Shown piece by piece: positions 34,895 through 45,240 of a stretch of DNA of 64,000 bases. The notes under the pieces were generated by a model. It did no database searches. It saw only the letters and a list, made by a program, of their open reading frames with translations, and had not been told where the DNA came from. Positions within the stretch are counted from its first letter, which is position 1; each line of letters begins with the position of its first letter. The stretch comes from Pyrrhosoma nymphula (Eukaryota > Arthropoda > Insecta > Odonata > Coenagrionidae). Position numbers and translations under genes: made by a program. The DNA lies in assembly GCA_963573305.1 (NCBI GenBank), contig OY754332.1:52737559-52801558 (forward strand). The letters are read 5' to 3'.

Positions 34895-36000
34895 TAAAGT
34901 AATTATTCTCGAGGATATGGCATCGTTGGTAATATTTTCTGTACTCATCATGAAATGAGCAGTTTTTCTTGGTGATTTTCATTCAAAATTACGATGAGAG
35001 GTATTCTAGTCCTACAAAATTGTTAGAAGGGTATATGCGGGGAACTCGGATTTAGGTAGAAACTTAAATGCCTTCATAACTTTTAGTCTTAGCTATTTAG
35101 TTTGTACCTTATTTTCACCACTTTGTAGGACAAGTTACTACGGATGGAAAGAATAACCGTGGACCGTTTATACGCGCGTATTAGTTATCATTTCGTTTTC
35201 GTTGACCGCAGCAAATTATCTTGGTTGTCAATATACGTTACATCCTAAGTCTGCTCGTAATGACAAGACACTGGGGCTATCTTGATGGTGCTGTTTCAGA
35301 AAATCTCCGAATATTATGGTCTCAATGGGCATACCGTGGAATGGAGGCCTGAGAAACCAAATTGCATTAGCGGTCTCCCAAACCGAGTATTGCAATTATA
35401 CAGTCAGATACTAGGATTATACTGCGTTGAGCATCTTGGAAGTATCAGTTCGGGTGAACTATTTCTTCCTACATTTTTTGCGTTAACATTAAGCACAAAT
35501 TTTCCACAATCGCTTTTAACAGCTACCTTTTGAGAAATATTCTTCTGTGCTCACGCAGAATATTACTTGTCCGGCAATTACAGCATTCGTTGAAGGTTGA
35601 GAGAATGAAGTATTGCGTGGGAGGAAAACAAGAAACAAGGATTGAGGCATTCAGAAACGGAAAGCTTTTTTCTCACGCAGACATGATTACGGAAAGTTGC
35701 TATCTTCATATGCGTCAAGAAAATACGAGAACGTTGTCCGAAGTTTGAGAGATGAACGCGAAGTGCAACCTTTTAGTGATCTTGAGCGGAATGTGACCCG
35801 TAATTCTCGAGAGTCAAGCCCCTCCCAGATTCTTTTCGTGCTAAGATTTGTTCCTTTTCTCCCACTACAGGTGGCTTGAAAGAAATACCTGGAATGGACG
35901 TGTGAAGACATCCCTTCTTCAGGGACTGTGATAAAAGAAACGCTTGACGTAAACACATAAATTGTAACATGATGACCCGTTTTTGGAGAAAACACCCTGT
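34895..36000. repeat. dispersed repeat, copy 2
   Basis: The second copy of the family seen at 28985-29580, longer and differently interrupted. The shared blocks are listed there. Open frames around 35530-35995 lie within it and have no recognised homology. Confidence 0.5.
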
Positions 36001-36439
36001 TCCATCTTCAAGTTTCCCCAGCTGCCAAAGCGCTAAGCCACACGATAGCGAAAGCTTGCATCCATGCTGGGCAAAAGAAAGAAAGAAGGAAGAAGATTTA
36101 TTGTCACGAGCTACTTCAGCAGTCCAAGCGCTAGTTTGCCTTGGTCTGCCTTGGATATTGGACGTCAGTAGACAGCGGCGGGACGCTGAGTAGGTGGGTG
36201 GTATTCTGGCAGACCGTGGTGGGTGGTATTCTGGCCGTTTTACTCGGCGAATGATCATTCAAGCATTAATTCGCGAATAACTTTCAATGATGACCTGGAA
36301 GAGAGTCTGTTTTACACTGTAAATTAAATTTCGTGATTTTTTGCGCTGAAAGGATGCGCAGTGGTATGCCTATCGATAGTCCGTATCGATTCATCGAAAA
36401 TTTCCGACCTGCGCAGCTGTTTCGATCTGATAACTCTTG

Positions 36440-36600
36440 GGTATCGACAGTAGATCCTACTTGGATGCTACGTGGAGAGCATTACAAGAGGAACTCCGTC
36501 CGTCGGATGAGACGTTAAGCTGTGGACCTCTTAACGTTTTTTAGGAAGAGCGAGCTAATTCCGACGCCGGGTTTCTCTCCGCCCTTCATCCAATTCCCAA
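36440..36600 (+). mobile_element. SINE body fragment
   Basis: ctccgtccgtcggatgagac (about 36496) followed by gttaagctgtggacctc matches the body of the SINE at 18110. The tRNA-like head is missing or unrecognisable, so this is a 5'-truncated copy. Confidence 0.5.
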
Positions 36601-36879
36601 ACCTATCCACCTGCATTTAACCGTGCCATTCAGATATAGGTCGGCTCCCCAAATAAGGAATTATACCTGAAATAGGCCACACGCTTTTTTATAAACTGAT
36701 AAAAGTGAACAGAGTGTGTAACTCAGCTGACGGAAGGGCTAGGTTAGGAGACAGAAACTCGGAGGCTTAGATTATTTAAAAAAAATCAGATAAGGAGTGT
36801 TTCAGGATGACACGAGAGGATATTATTAGAACCTCGTTTTATATCTCTAGAACTGATTTCATTTGAGTATTCTACCAGC

Positions 36880-37460
36880 TTATTGGTAGGGTTTTGAACA
36901 GTCCTTATCCTGCATCCCAATTTCTGAAACATTGTCTCGTTTCTCCTCCTGAAGATGCCCCGCCATTAGATCCCTCTTAAATTCCTCATACCTACTACCT
37001 CTTCTTATTTCCTCAAAATTCCTATCCTCTTCCTTCCTCTTCCACGCTTCCCCAGCATTTTCTCCTCTATTACCCTCTTCAACATGCCCTCTCCTTTTTG
37101 AACTTCCTCCATTCATCCCTTCTGCCTTCTCCGAACCTCTGCCACCAGCCTCCTCTCCTCTCCAAATATATCTAATGCCTCTTCGTTCGTCTTCCTCGCC
37201 ACGCAGCTCACCATCACCACCCATCTCCATACCCACATCTCAAATGCCTCAAGTTTACGTACATCTTCCCTTCGCAATGACCAAGTTTCCGACCCATACA
37301 GCGCCACGATTCATACCCTTTCTTTACGTCTTTTCTCAGACCCCCCTTCATCAATTCCCTTTTCTTTGAAAATGTTTCTTTAGCCAGGGCAATTCTAGAA
37401 GCGAGAAAATAAGAGAGATACACAGCCGAACTTAGAGGTACAAAAACCTCTCTTTCCACG
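36880..37460 (-). mobile_element. LINE 3' fragment (RTE-like)
   Basis: On the minus strand, RIALAKETFSKKRELMK (about 37410-37360) leads to ALYGSETWSLRREDVRKLEA (37310-37255) and FEMWVWR, then to a tail ending SEIGMQDKDC. This is the same ORF2 C-terminal region as in the copy at 31.3 kb, and the two tails agree in sequence and end point, so this fixes the family's 3' end near 36880. It is 5'-truncated, as usual for LINEs. Confidence 0.72.
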
Positions 37461-37601
37461 CACCATTAATGATTATATAACAAGAACAGAGCAAGACGCT
37501 AGGATACTCCGTTAACTTGCAATTCAACTTAGATATATCCCCTTCCCTTTTTCCCTTCCCTTCCCCAACCCTTTTCCCTCCCCTCTGCATGGCTGCTCCT
37601 C

Positions 37602-37958
37602 TAGGGTGATTACAAAATTGGCAAAGTTCGAAATGTTGACCGGCTTAATCGGTTTTTGGTTCTAATCCAGTAAAAAAGAAAGGGGAAAAAATTTGGGCTC
37701 GATCGGACAACGTTTAGGGGTCGCGCAACGGCTTCAAATTCTGGAAAATAGCGCTTTTCCTGGTAAAAAATACGTATTTGCCTAATTTCCAGGGGCATGG
37801 CTGCCGCTTGGGTGGGTGTTTCACACGGGAGATGCTTCCACAGTGTTCCAGCAGTGATTAATCACCAATTATGACTTCGCCTGATGTGGGGGTGCGGCAG
37901 AGGGAGGGATAATAGTGCCATTTCGATCTTTATCGTGGGTAGGGACGCTGTACATTGG
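37602..37958 (+). repeat. left inverted arm
   Basis: Left copy of the ~360-bp inverted sequence described for the 37602-41183 element. It begins tagggtgattac and ends near gacgctgtacatt. Confidence 0.8.
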
Positions 37959-38592
37959 GCGCATGGGCCGGGACTACACTGTTTTCTAGCCGAGATGCAT
38001 CCTAAATTTCGCGGCCCTACAGTTTAGATGATTGACAGCGAGGGTGTACGGTGGCGGTGGACTTCGCGTACGGCTACGCGCACCGAGGTTGCTACATTTT
38101 GGGGGCGAAACTCGTTTCCCTTCGTGCGGTTAAACCCGTAAGTGACTCCAGCGTACCGATTGTCTCTCCGGCGTCATCAGCAAGAAGACGAGGCGAGCCC
38201 ATCAGATTTGCTGATTGGGGGCTCCATCCCGCATATTGTAAGTCCAAAGCTCCCAAAACTTCGCCAGTCCTTACAGTAATTCAAACACCTTCATGAAAAT
38301 GTGAAAGTGCCAGGCTGACTAGTTGGAAATTTGAGGTTTTCTGAAAAAAGGCAGGAATTGCAATTGCAGAGATAAGGAATACTACGGAGATTCTCGTACG
38401 CATTGACAACAGCTTTTTATGTTTTAAGAAAGACGAATCACGCATGTGTAACACGCGGGGAGACGCGGCGCAATGCGTTTATGACTGACCTAGCCATGGA
38501 TACATCAACCATGCCATCATATCCATGACATTGGCCATATTAATTCCATGGATATGATGAAGCTAGAAGAGGATTGATTACTCTACAAGTCC

Positions 38593-40733
38593 ATGAAGGA
38601 AAATCGCTTCGGTTACATGACCTGTGTCGACAAGGATACTGCTAAGCGCGAGGAAGGCAAAGTGAAACGGTCCGAATTAGCTGGGACACAGAAAAGGAGG
38701 AGTGAAGAAGACATTCGCTCAGCTATTGGGGAAAGTGGAGGTGAAACGTGTATACACCGAGAGTCCTCAAAATCGTTTTCCGACGACGATTCCAAGGATA
38801 AGGGTTAGAAAATTGAAGCACATATTGTTATTTTGTAAAATTCCTCTTGAATGTTTAACTTAATAGGTCATACGTAGAGTTTAAGCCTAACCCAAGGCGC
38901 TGTTAGGAAGCGAATAAGACTACTTTTAGATAAAGAGATTAGGTCCTCATCAGAAAGGACCCTGACAAGTCACCGGAACGCTGCCCATGCCATACGCAGC
39001 AATAGCAACTGCACATACTCTTGGGATTGATAAAAACGTTCATGAAATTTTGAAGGCGAATTTCAGTGCGCAAACATCGTATAGAGTACCGAACTGGAAT
39101 GTCTACGAATATTAAAAATGCGTTCTAGGACACTCCTGGGCCATTTGTGGTTCACTTTGACGGGAAGCTTTTGCCGAGTAACAAAGGTAAGCTAATAATA
39201 ATCAGAGGTTTCAGGAGTGATGGAGTGGAAACGGAACATAACTGTAGTTAAGCTAATAATATTTTAATTACAGTGACGAATTTTTCTCCGCACGTCAGTC
39301 GTACTCCTTGTTACAGGGGAAGGTTTGCGAGAAAGACTGCCCATTATCTCGTCCGGTGTGCACGGAGAGACACTACTCGGCGTCCCAGACCACGAATAAG
39401 GGACAGAACGTGCAGCATGCGATAGCATTTTCAAATTACTGGAGGAATGGCAAGTTGTTCGCAAAGTGCGTGGGGTCTGCTGCGATACTGCTAGCGTGAA
39501 CACTGGCGAGCACATCGGGGTAGTTAAACTGCTGGAAGGCGCTCTCTGCGTTGAACTTCTGAAGTTTATGTGCCACCACCACATATTTGAGCTAGTCCTC
39601 AGCGCAGTATTTGTTCTCGAATCTCGTTGGGAAATCCAACATCTTAGAATGCCCCTTTTTCCGCAGTTTTAGAGCCGCCTGGACGAAATTTGATCAAGGT
39701 ACCTTTTATGCATCAATGAGTCATTAAATGAAGTACATTAATTTGAATTTCTTTCATTCATCTTTTTTTCTGAAACTTTACTTAAATCTACGACATATCA
39801 GCGTCTAAACGCTGCCTGAAGAATATTCCCAACCCCGACGAAGTTCTTAAATTCTGCATCCAGTAAGCTCAGGTACCGTTACAACTTCGCGTAAAGTTCG
39901 CACTACCGTTCTTATTTACGTCACCAGTTTATTGAATTTTTATTTAGTCTATTGTTTCCATATTAAACAACCACGCGGGGATTATAAGGAGCCTCTGGGC
40001 TGACCATCATGTCCCTAGGCGTTCTTGGGAAAGCTGTCTATTCGTTTAAAAAGCCAATTGCAATCCATAAAGCTCTTTCATTGCATTAAAATTTTTGATG
40101 TTCAGCAAACAATTAAACTTAATTGCTAAGCTCGAGAGCGCCTTCTTTCGTGTGTGCGTTTTCATTACGTACTATGCGCCGGTCTCGTACTAAGCACCTT
40201 TTGCAGCGGAGGCAGTTCTTACAAGTTTTAGCTCAGAAGAAAAAAGTGGCAATCACTGGAAGATAGTCTATGAAATATTTGAAGCACATTTGTGGTACTT
40301 TTCTGAAGTTCTTGTGGGGCTCGCTTTTTTATCCAAATGTTACATAACATGAAAAACAAGAAATGATGAAAAAAGTAACGAGAGGGAAGGGCAAGAGAGT
40401 CCCCAGGCTAAGGCGTATCTTCTCTCTAGTGCAACAAAGGCTTCTGATTTTGTGAAAAAAAACACTGGCAAATTCTTCGATTTCCTTGGCATTAACAAAT
40501 CATTTTTAATGCAGGATCCAGATTTGTGGATGAAGAATGAAAATTATCTTGCAGGACGGCAAATAGTTCTGAACATTAGAGTAGTAAATGGCACGGCTGA
40601 AAGAGGGGATAACGAAGTTCCTTACGGGTAATAACCTAACCAAAGATGAACAGCAAAGGCAATATTTGATAGCAATTGTAGCTGAGCATAGGAAAAGTTA
40701 TTATGATAAAAATGCTGTAGAAAATTCTGAGTG
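38593..40733 (+). pseudogene. decayed transposon-type protein gene between the inverted arms
   Basis: Recognisable phrases in order are a charged N-terminal frame (38593-38808), then CDTASVNTGEHIGVVKLLEG with FMCHHHIFELVLSAVF (39481-39615), and near the end VVNGTAERG (40581-40607), followed after a one-base shift by LTGNNLTKDEQQRQYL. I know these (D-T-x-S-x-N-T-G, C-x-H-H, V-V-N-x-x-A-E-R-G, T-K-x-E-x-Q) as landmarks of a multicopy protein family of arthropods and cnidarians. I cannot name its superfamily. Frameshifts and stops make it non-functional. Confidence 0.55.
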
Positions 40734-40817
40734 ATATATGGTTTGTGTGATCATCGTTAGAAAAAATAAAAATAAAATGTTTTTCAATAAGAGGATTTTT
40801 ATTGCCGTTCCTAAGCT

Positions 40818-41183
40818 CCAAATGTACAGCGTCACTACCCACGCTAAAGAAAACCGTAAAGTCGCTATTACCCCGCCCTCTGCCGCACCCCTACATTGGG
40901 CGAAGACGTTATCAGTGTCATAGCACTGCTGGAACACTGTGGAAGCATCTCCCGTGTGAAACACCCACCCAAGCGACAGCTATGCCCCTGGAAATTAGGC
41001 AAATATGTATTTTTTACCAGGGAAAAAAAAACGCTATTTTCCAGAATTCGAAGCCGTTGCGCGACCCCTAAACATTGTCCGATGGAGCCCAAATTTTTTC
41101 CACTTTCTTTTTTACCGGATTGGAACCAAGAACCGATTAAGCCGGTCAACATTTCGAACATTGCCATTTTTTTAATCATCCTA
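40818..41183 (-). repeat. right inverted arm
   Basis: The reverse-complement copy of 37602-37958. Differences are mainly single bases and a small T/A-run expansion (a lengthened ggaaaaaaaaacg near 41021). The close match suggests the two arms are much younger than, or have been homogenised more recently than, the coding remains between them. Confidence 0.8.
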
Positions 41184-41250
41184 CTGCCCCTTATATCCCC
41201 TGCCGCACGCCTTAGCGGCGGCTCGCAAGGTAGTACGTAGATGTAGAATT
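41184..41250. repeat. dispersed motif with internal near-palindrome
   Basis: ctgccgcacgccttagcggc followed by ggctcgcaaggtagtacg directly abuts the right arm. A related sequence is at 47360-47410 (cacgtagtaccgtgtaaacc…cgccttaggtgtgtgg) in the opposite orientation. This may be the true end of the adjacent element family or a separate repeat. Confidence 0.45.
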
Positions 41251-42290
41251 GGATTCATGAAGTATACCATGAAATTAAAAATGAACAAGCAGTCTTTTCT
41301 GAATATTGCATACGAGAAATAAAAAATAAAAATAAAACTTTTTAAGTCACATGGTTTTGTTAACAACACAAAGTTAAATGAAACATGGGTTTTGCTGCCA
41401 TCTCATCATTTAAGATCATATGTGACTGAAAAAAACCATGGGAAGTTCATAGAAAGGATCTGTACGCATAAGTTTTACAAATATAGCACGCTTAAAACGT
41501 TCGTAACATTTTGAAATGAAGAATGTTCGAGTTTTCGCTATAACTTTTAAATGTATTGAATGAATTTTCAAAGCCATTTTTGAAAGGAACTTGGGAAAAG
41601 AAGAATTTCCCGTCAATCGTCATGGAATCCGTCGATAAAATAATCAACTAACGTTCTGTTCTCTCTTCCCTTAGTATTTGATATTCGTATCAATATTCGT
41701 GAACACGTTCTCTTAGTAGAATTTGCAATGCAGTTACGAAAGCCTAGACGAAAACTTACTCACTAATTTCAAGTTGTGATACATTAAAAGAAAAGTTTAC
41801 TAGCAATAGAATGGAAATTTAACCAAGAGTACTGTAAATAAAAAATTCAATGTATGATGTGGAAAGCAAGTATTGGAACATACAATGTTGGAGGGATCAT
41901 TTGAATTGGAACATATGCACACTGAAATTTGTACCAATTTAACTAACGTACAAGTCATGTGTGGAAGTTATATTCGATGTAACTTTTAATTTCATTCAAA
42001 TGTTTTTGATTCCTTAGCTACTCTGCAGACTAGTTAACGTATGTACGTCGCCCGACGATTTTATGTTCCGTGACATATGATCCTGAATGTTGAGATGTCG
42101 GCAAATTTAACGTTGCATTTGCCTTTGTATTTTTAATGTACCTTAAAAATAATATAAATTAAAAGTAATACTTTGTCTTATTCCACCAATTTATTTTACG
42201 GTACGACTAGTTCGACGCAGCGGCGTCATCTTCAAGTACAAAGAGTAAAGGGAAAATCATAATCCATATATACCATTCAGGGTAGGCGTT
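41251..42290. other. no gene seen
   Basis: AT-rich. Nothing recognised beyond ggcgtcatcttcaag near 42223, a phrase resembling the loop of the MITE at 42695. Confidence 0.45.
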
Positions 42291-42295
42291 GGGGA

Positions 42296-42360
42296 AAGGA
42301 GGGGAGGGGGGAGGTAGAAGGGAGGTGGGAGGGGGGAGGTAGAAGGGAGGGGGTGGAAAA
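42296..42360 (+). repeat. G-rich purine tract with a 25-bp tandem duplication
   Basis: ggaggtagaagggagg occurs twice at a 25-base period (centred at about 42315 and 42340) in an almost pure G/A strand with several runs of four to six G. It is capable in principle of forming G-quadruplexes or triplexes. Confidence 0.7.
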
Positions 42361-42694
42361 TCCCAAGGATACAATGTAGAGTTGTGAGCGGGTGGTGGTG
42401 CTTGGTGAGGGAGGGGGGGATGACCGTTGGAAGGTTGTAGTCTGAGTTTTGAAGGGTTATTTGGGGCTAAGGTCGCGGTGGGGTATCGGTGGTCACTTTT
42501 CATTGATAAAATGAACTTCCACAAAGTTGAGCCTGAGACGATTGAATAACTTAAAAGGTTTATTTTTTCTTCATGCTTTTCAGCCATTGATTTTATACAT
42601 ATTTTTTGTTCAGAATTTACTAAAAATAATCTTACACTTACTCTGTAAAAAAGGTAATGATAAGTAATGCGAGATAAGAGGTGATGTAATGAAT

Positions 42695-42843
42695 AATAAA
42701 AACTACATTAATTGTACTGTCCACTTAAATTTAATGTGAAATACACAACACATGTTTCAACGCTCCTTAGGGCGTCATCATCAGGTCTGCCAAAGATTTC
42801 ACATTACATTTAAGTGGACAGTACAATTACTGTAGTTTTTATT
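42695..42843. mobile_element. foldback MITE, ~149 bp
   Basis: Left aataaaaactac…aattgtactgtccacttaaat and right the complement ending gtagtttttatt, arms about 50 bases. The loop contains tttcaacgctccttagggcg and tcatcatcag, a phrase typical of a widespread class of insect MITE-like repeats (from memory). Confidence 0.8.
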
Positions 42844-43097
42844 AAAATGCTGTTCCACCATATATCGCCCAACACTGTCGAATTAATGATGTAATGAAAT
42901 TGCAATTGAAATCATGCACAGGAATAGACAGCCTATTAAGTGTACCTTACCTTCTAACGTACAGTAACCTTTTTAAGTTCATGTTTCATTTCTCTTTGCG
43001 TTATCAACAAAACTACGTAACTTTAACTTTTCATTTATTTCTGAAATCCATTTCGCAAATAATTTTATATCATAAATTAATAAGAAAACTTTAAGCG

Positions 43098-43167
43098 ATT
43101 TCTTGGGGCTCGACCCCAGGACTTGATCGGCAGTCAACAAAACTAGCCACTCGACCAAACAAGAAAT
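43098..43167 (-). mobile_element. tRNA-like sequence, probably SINE head
   Basis: A 70-nucleotide unit on the minus strand. The ends pair perfectly (atttcttg with caagaaat, 8 bp). There is a box A-like ttggtcgagtggct, a 4-bp anticodon-like stem around ctgccga, and a box B-like gggtcgagcccc. The T-loop lacks the invariant TT and the anticodon stem has a mismatch, so I call it tRNA-related rather than a functional gene. If real, the anticodon would read GCC (Gly). Confidence 0.5.
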
Positions 43168-43248
43168 TTGAATTTTAAATATTTTGGCTTATTCTTCATT
43201 TAAATGCTAGAAATGAAAAACAATGGAACTAGAAAATATTGTGAACAA

Positions 43249-43325
43249 TAAGATTCGGACTTTTAACCTCACAGTTCGACGTCAGTGTCCTTAACCGCTT
43301 GGCCATTGACCGTTTCCGATAATAT
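43249..43325 (-). mobile_element. tRNA-related SINE head
   Basis: On the minus strand, aatggccaagcggttaagg is a good box A (serine/leucine-type D arm) and gaggttaaaagtccgaatc is a box B-like segment. It lies just upstream, in the same orientation, of the tRNA-like unit at 43098-43167. The arms do not pair as in a real tRNA. Confidence 0.5.
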
Positions 43326-43884
43326 CTCACACTTTGGCTAAAACATTTATTTTATGAAAGGAGAAATTACAAATTTACATTTTGTTCCAAATTCCACCGT
43401 TCCAAAATTACTTATTAAGAAATTAAATAGAAACTGAACTGAACCAATTTGAAAGAAGAGTTCCAATTAAAATACGTATGTCCTCAACCGAGCTCGGGTT
43501 CTCACGATGGAAGGCCATGACTCCACACACACTTCACCATCACCATGCACGTTATACTTGGCTCATCTTTTATACTTTCCATTTGTATGGGGAAATACAA
43601 TTTTTCTTTTTTGACGTTATTTTCGTACAGATCCCAAGCTATAATTAAAGAAAGATAGTACAGTCATCAAAGGCACGCCTGTATGCCAAATTTGAAGAAA
43701 ATCTGATGAGTACAAGTGGGCGAAAAATTGATTAACAGATTCCACCCAAACAAACACACAAAGCAACTAGAATAAAACCATGTAAAAAATACGAAATGCA
43801 AAAACATTTAGGGTGCATGATTCCATCCGCTATCATTCGCACTGCCAATGAAGTACTAATTAACTGAGGAATCCAAAAAGATAT

Positions 43885-44150
43885 GGCCGTTCGGGTTAGC
43901 TAGGTGGGTAACGCGCCGGCATTGTAACAGAAGGGTCGCGGGTTCTCGCCTCAGGCATAGATATTACTTGTCCTAGGATGAAGGCATTAGGGTAGATGGT
44001 ACGAGCGTAAGTAGCTGGACCATCTACAACCCAAAAAGACCACTAGCATTAGGTAAGTGACATGCAGCACCTTCCGGGAGCTATCAGGAAACTACTGGTC
44101 ATTTTACGGCGGTGTGGTTCTGGCGACAGAGCGACATCCAGAACTTCACA
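43885..44150 (+). mobile_element. tRNA-related SINE
   Basis: gggttagctaggtgggtaac (box A-like, about 43894) and cgcgggttctcgcc (box B-like, about 43937) are at tRNA spacing. They are followed by a non-tRNA body to about 44150. No recognisable relation to the SINE at 18 kb beyond the type. Confidence 0.55.
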
Positions 44151-44647
44151 CAAGGTAAACAATCAAGGCTAAGAATTGTGGAAGAAAATGTATCGACAGC
44201 TAAAAATTCCTTCCTGCCTCACATCAACGTATCAACGGAATGGCCAACGTGAAGGGGAAATACTGGGCAAAAATACGAGACAGATATGGTTATTAAACAT
44301 GAAATTCGGATAAAACATAGAAGACGGCCATTCAAATGGGACAAGTCACGAAGCTCGCTGCGCTACACATTCGGCTATAGGACACGATATTGACTTCCTA
44401 AATGTACACCAGCTTTTAAAACGTAAAAAAAGCAGAAGAACCCAGGAAAAACGGAAAACCTACCATAATTTCAACATAAATTGTGGACTTGAAACCATCC
44501 GCGCGTGGGAATGGGGGAGTTTAAGGAGGAGTCAAGGGTAAAGTGGGTCATTGGGAGAAAAACTTTAGCAAGTATTTCAGACATGAAGAACCAACATGCA
44601 ACTATTACAAAATATCTATATGATTCCTTTTCATGACCTCTTTTATT
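44151..44647. other. no gene seen
   Basis: AT-rich. Nothing recognised. Confidence 0.5.
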
Positions 44648-44805
44648 ATTATTTATTTTCTTTTTCATCTTTCAGGAGATATAGGTCAAATCTATAGGTA
44701 TAGGTACCTATATCTATAGATATAGGTACCTATGTATATAGATATTTCAGGAGATATAGGTATTTGACCTATATCTCCTGAAAGAAGAAGAAGAAAATAA
44801 ATATT
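44648..44805. repeat. long hairpin with nested palindrome
   Basis: ctttcaggagatataggtca (ending about 44691) is answered by its exact complement starting at 44762. Weaker A/T-rich pairing extends outward to 44648 and 44805. Inside lies a perfect 34-base palindrome at 44700-44733 (aggtacctatatctata and its complement). The block ttcaggagatataggt also occurs a third time in direct orientation (about 44747). Confidence 0.8.
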
Positions 44806-44889
44806 AAAAAAAATATTTTTGGTTTATTTATGAAGGTAATCTACCAGTTAAGGCAGGTTTAAATTGGAGAACATCCTCCGGATTTTTAC

Positions 44890-45240
44890 ATATGCAGGAC
44901 CTTCTACCTACACAATTTATTTCTTCATCTCAGCATAGGTCCTACATCTCTTCATCCCGTCCATATAACCGATATTCTTTCTTCCCCTACCGCGCTTACT
45001 CAACATCCTCCCCTCTAATACGGCCCTAAGGAACCCTTCGCCCCTCATTATCTTCTCCTACCACCTACATTGCCTCTTCCTAATCTCATCCTGACGCTTC
45101 CTTTTCTCATCCACTTCCTCTTTCGTCTTCCTTTCCGTCCGTCGCACCTTCTCCATTCTCCTCCACACTCACATCTCGAACGTCAGCACCCTATTCTCGT
45201 CTTCCTTTCCTAGAGATAAGACATAATTCGTGCGGTAGCA
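44890..45240 (-). mobile_element. LINE 3' fragment (RTE-like)
   Basis: On the minus strand the C-terminal region of the same LINE family can be followed, with traces of R-G-E-G-x-L and G-x-R-G-R-K-x-I-G-Y-x-D. At DNA level, cccttcgcccctcattat and atcctcccctctaatacggc match the copies at 18.8 and 60.0 kb. Decayed. Confidence 0.6.

Larger units (their letters stand above)
37602..41183. mobile_element. candidate 3.58-kb transposon with ~360-bp inverted ends
   Basis: 37602-37958 and 40818-41183 are inverted copies of one another at high identity. Shared blocks include gttcgaaatgttgaccggct, ggggtcgcgcaacggcttc, cctaatttccaggggcat and gtttcacacgggagatgctt. Between them lies a decayed protein gene (38593-40733). 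A protein gene bracketed by long inverted ends is the layout of a DNA transposon, but two independent insertions in opposite orientation would look the same. No target duplication could be fixed. Confidence 0.6.

Noticed and set aside
35687..36258. Overlapping minus-strand open frames of 102 and 161 codons
   Set aside because: They are located in a dispersed repeat, with no recognised similarity and no splice-site or motif support.
39264..39584. A 106-codon minus-strand open frame
   Set aside because: It is antisense to the recognisable DTASVNTG/CHHH protein remains on the plus strand.
43885..43960. A functional tRNA gene
   Set aside because: Box A and box B motifs exist but the acceptor and anticodon stems do not pair. 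It is followed by a SINE-like body.
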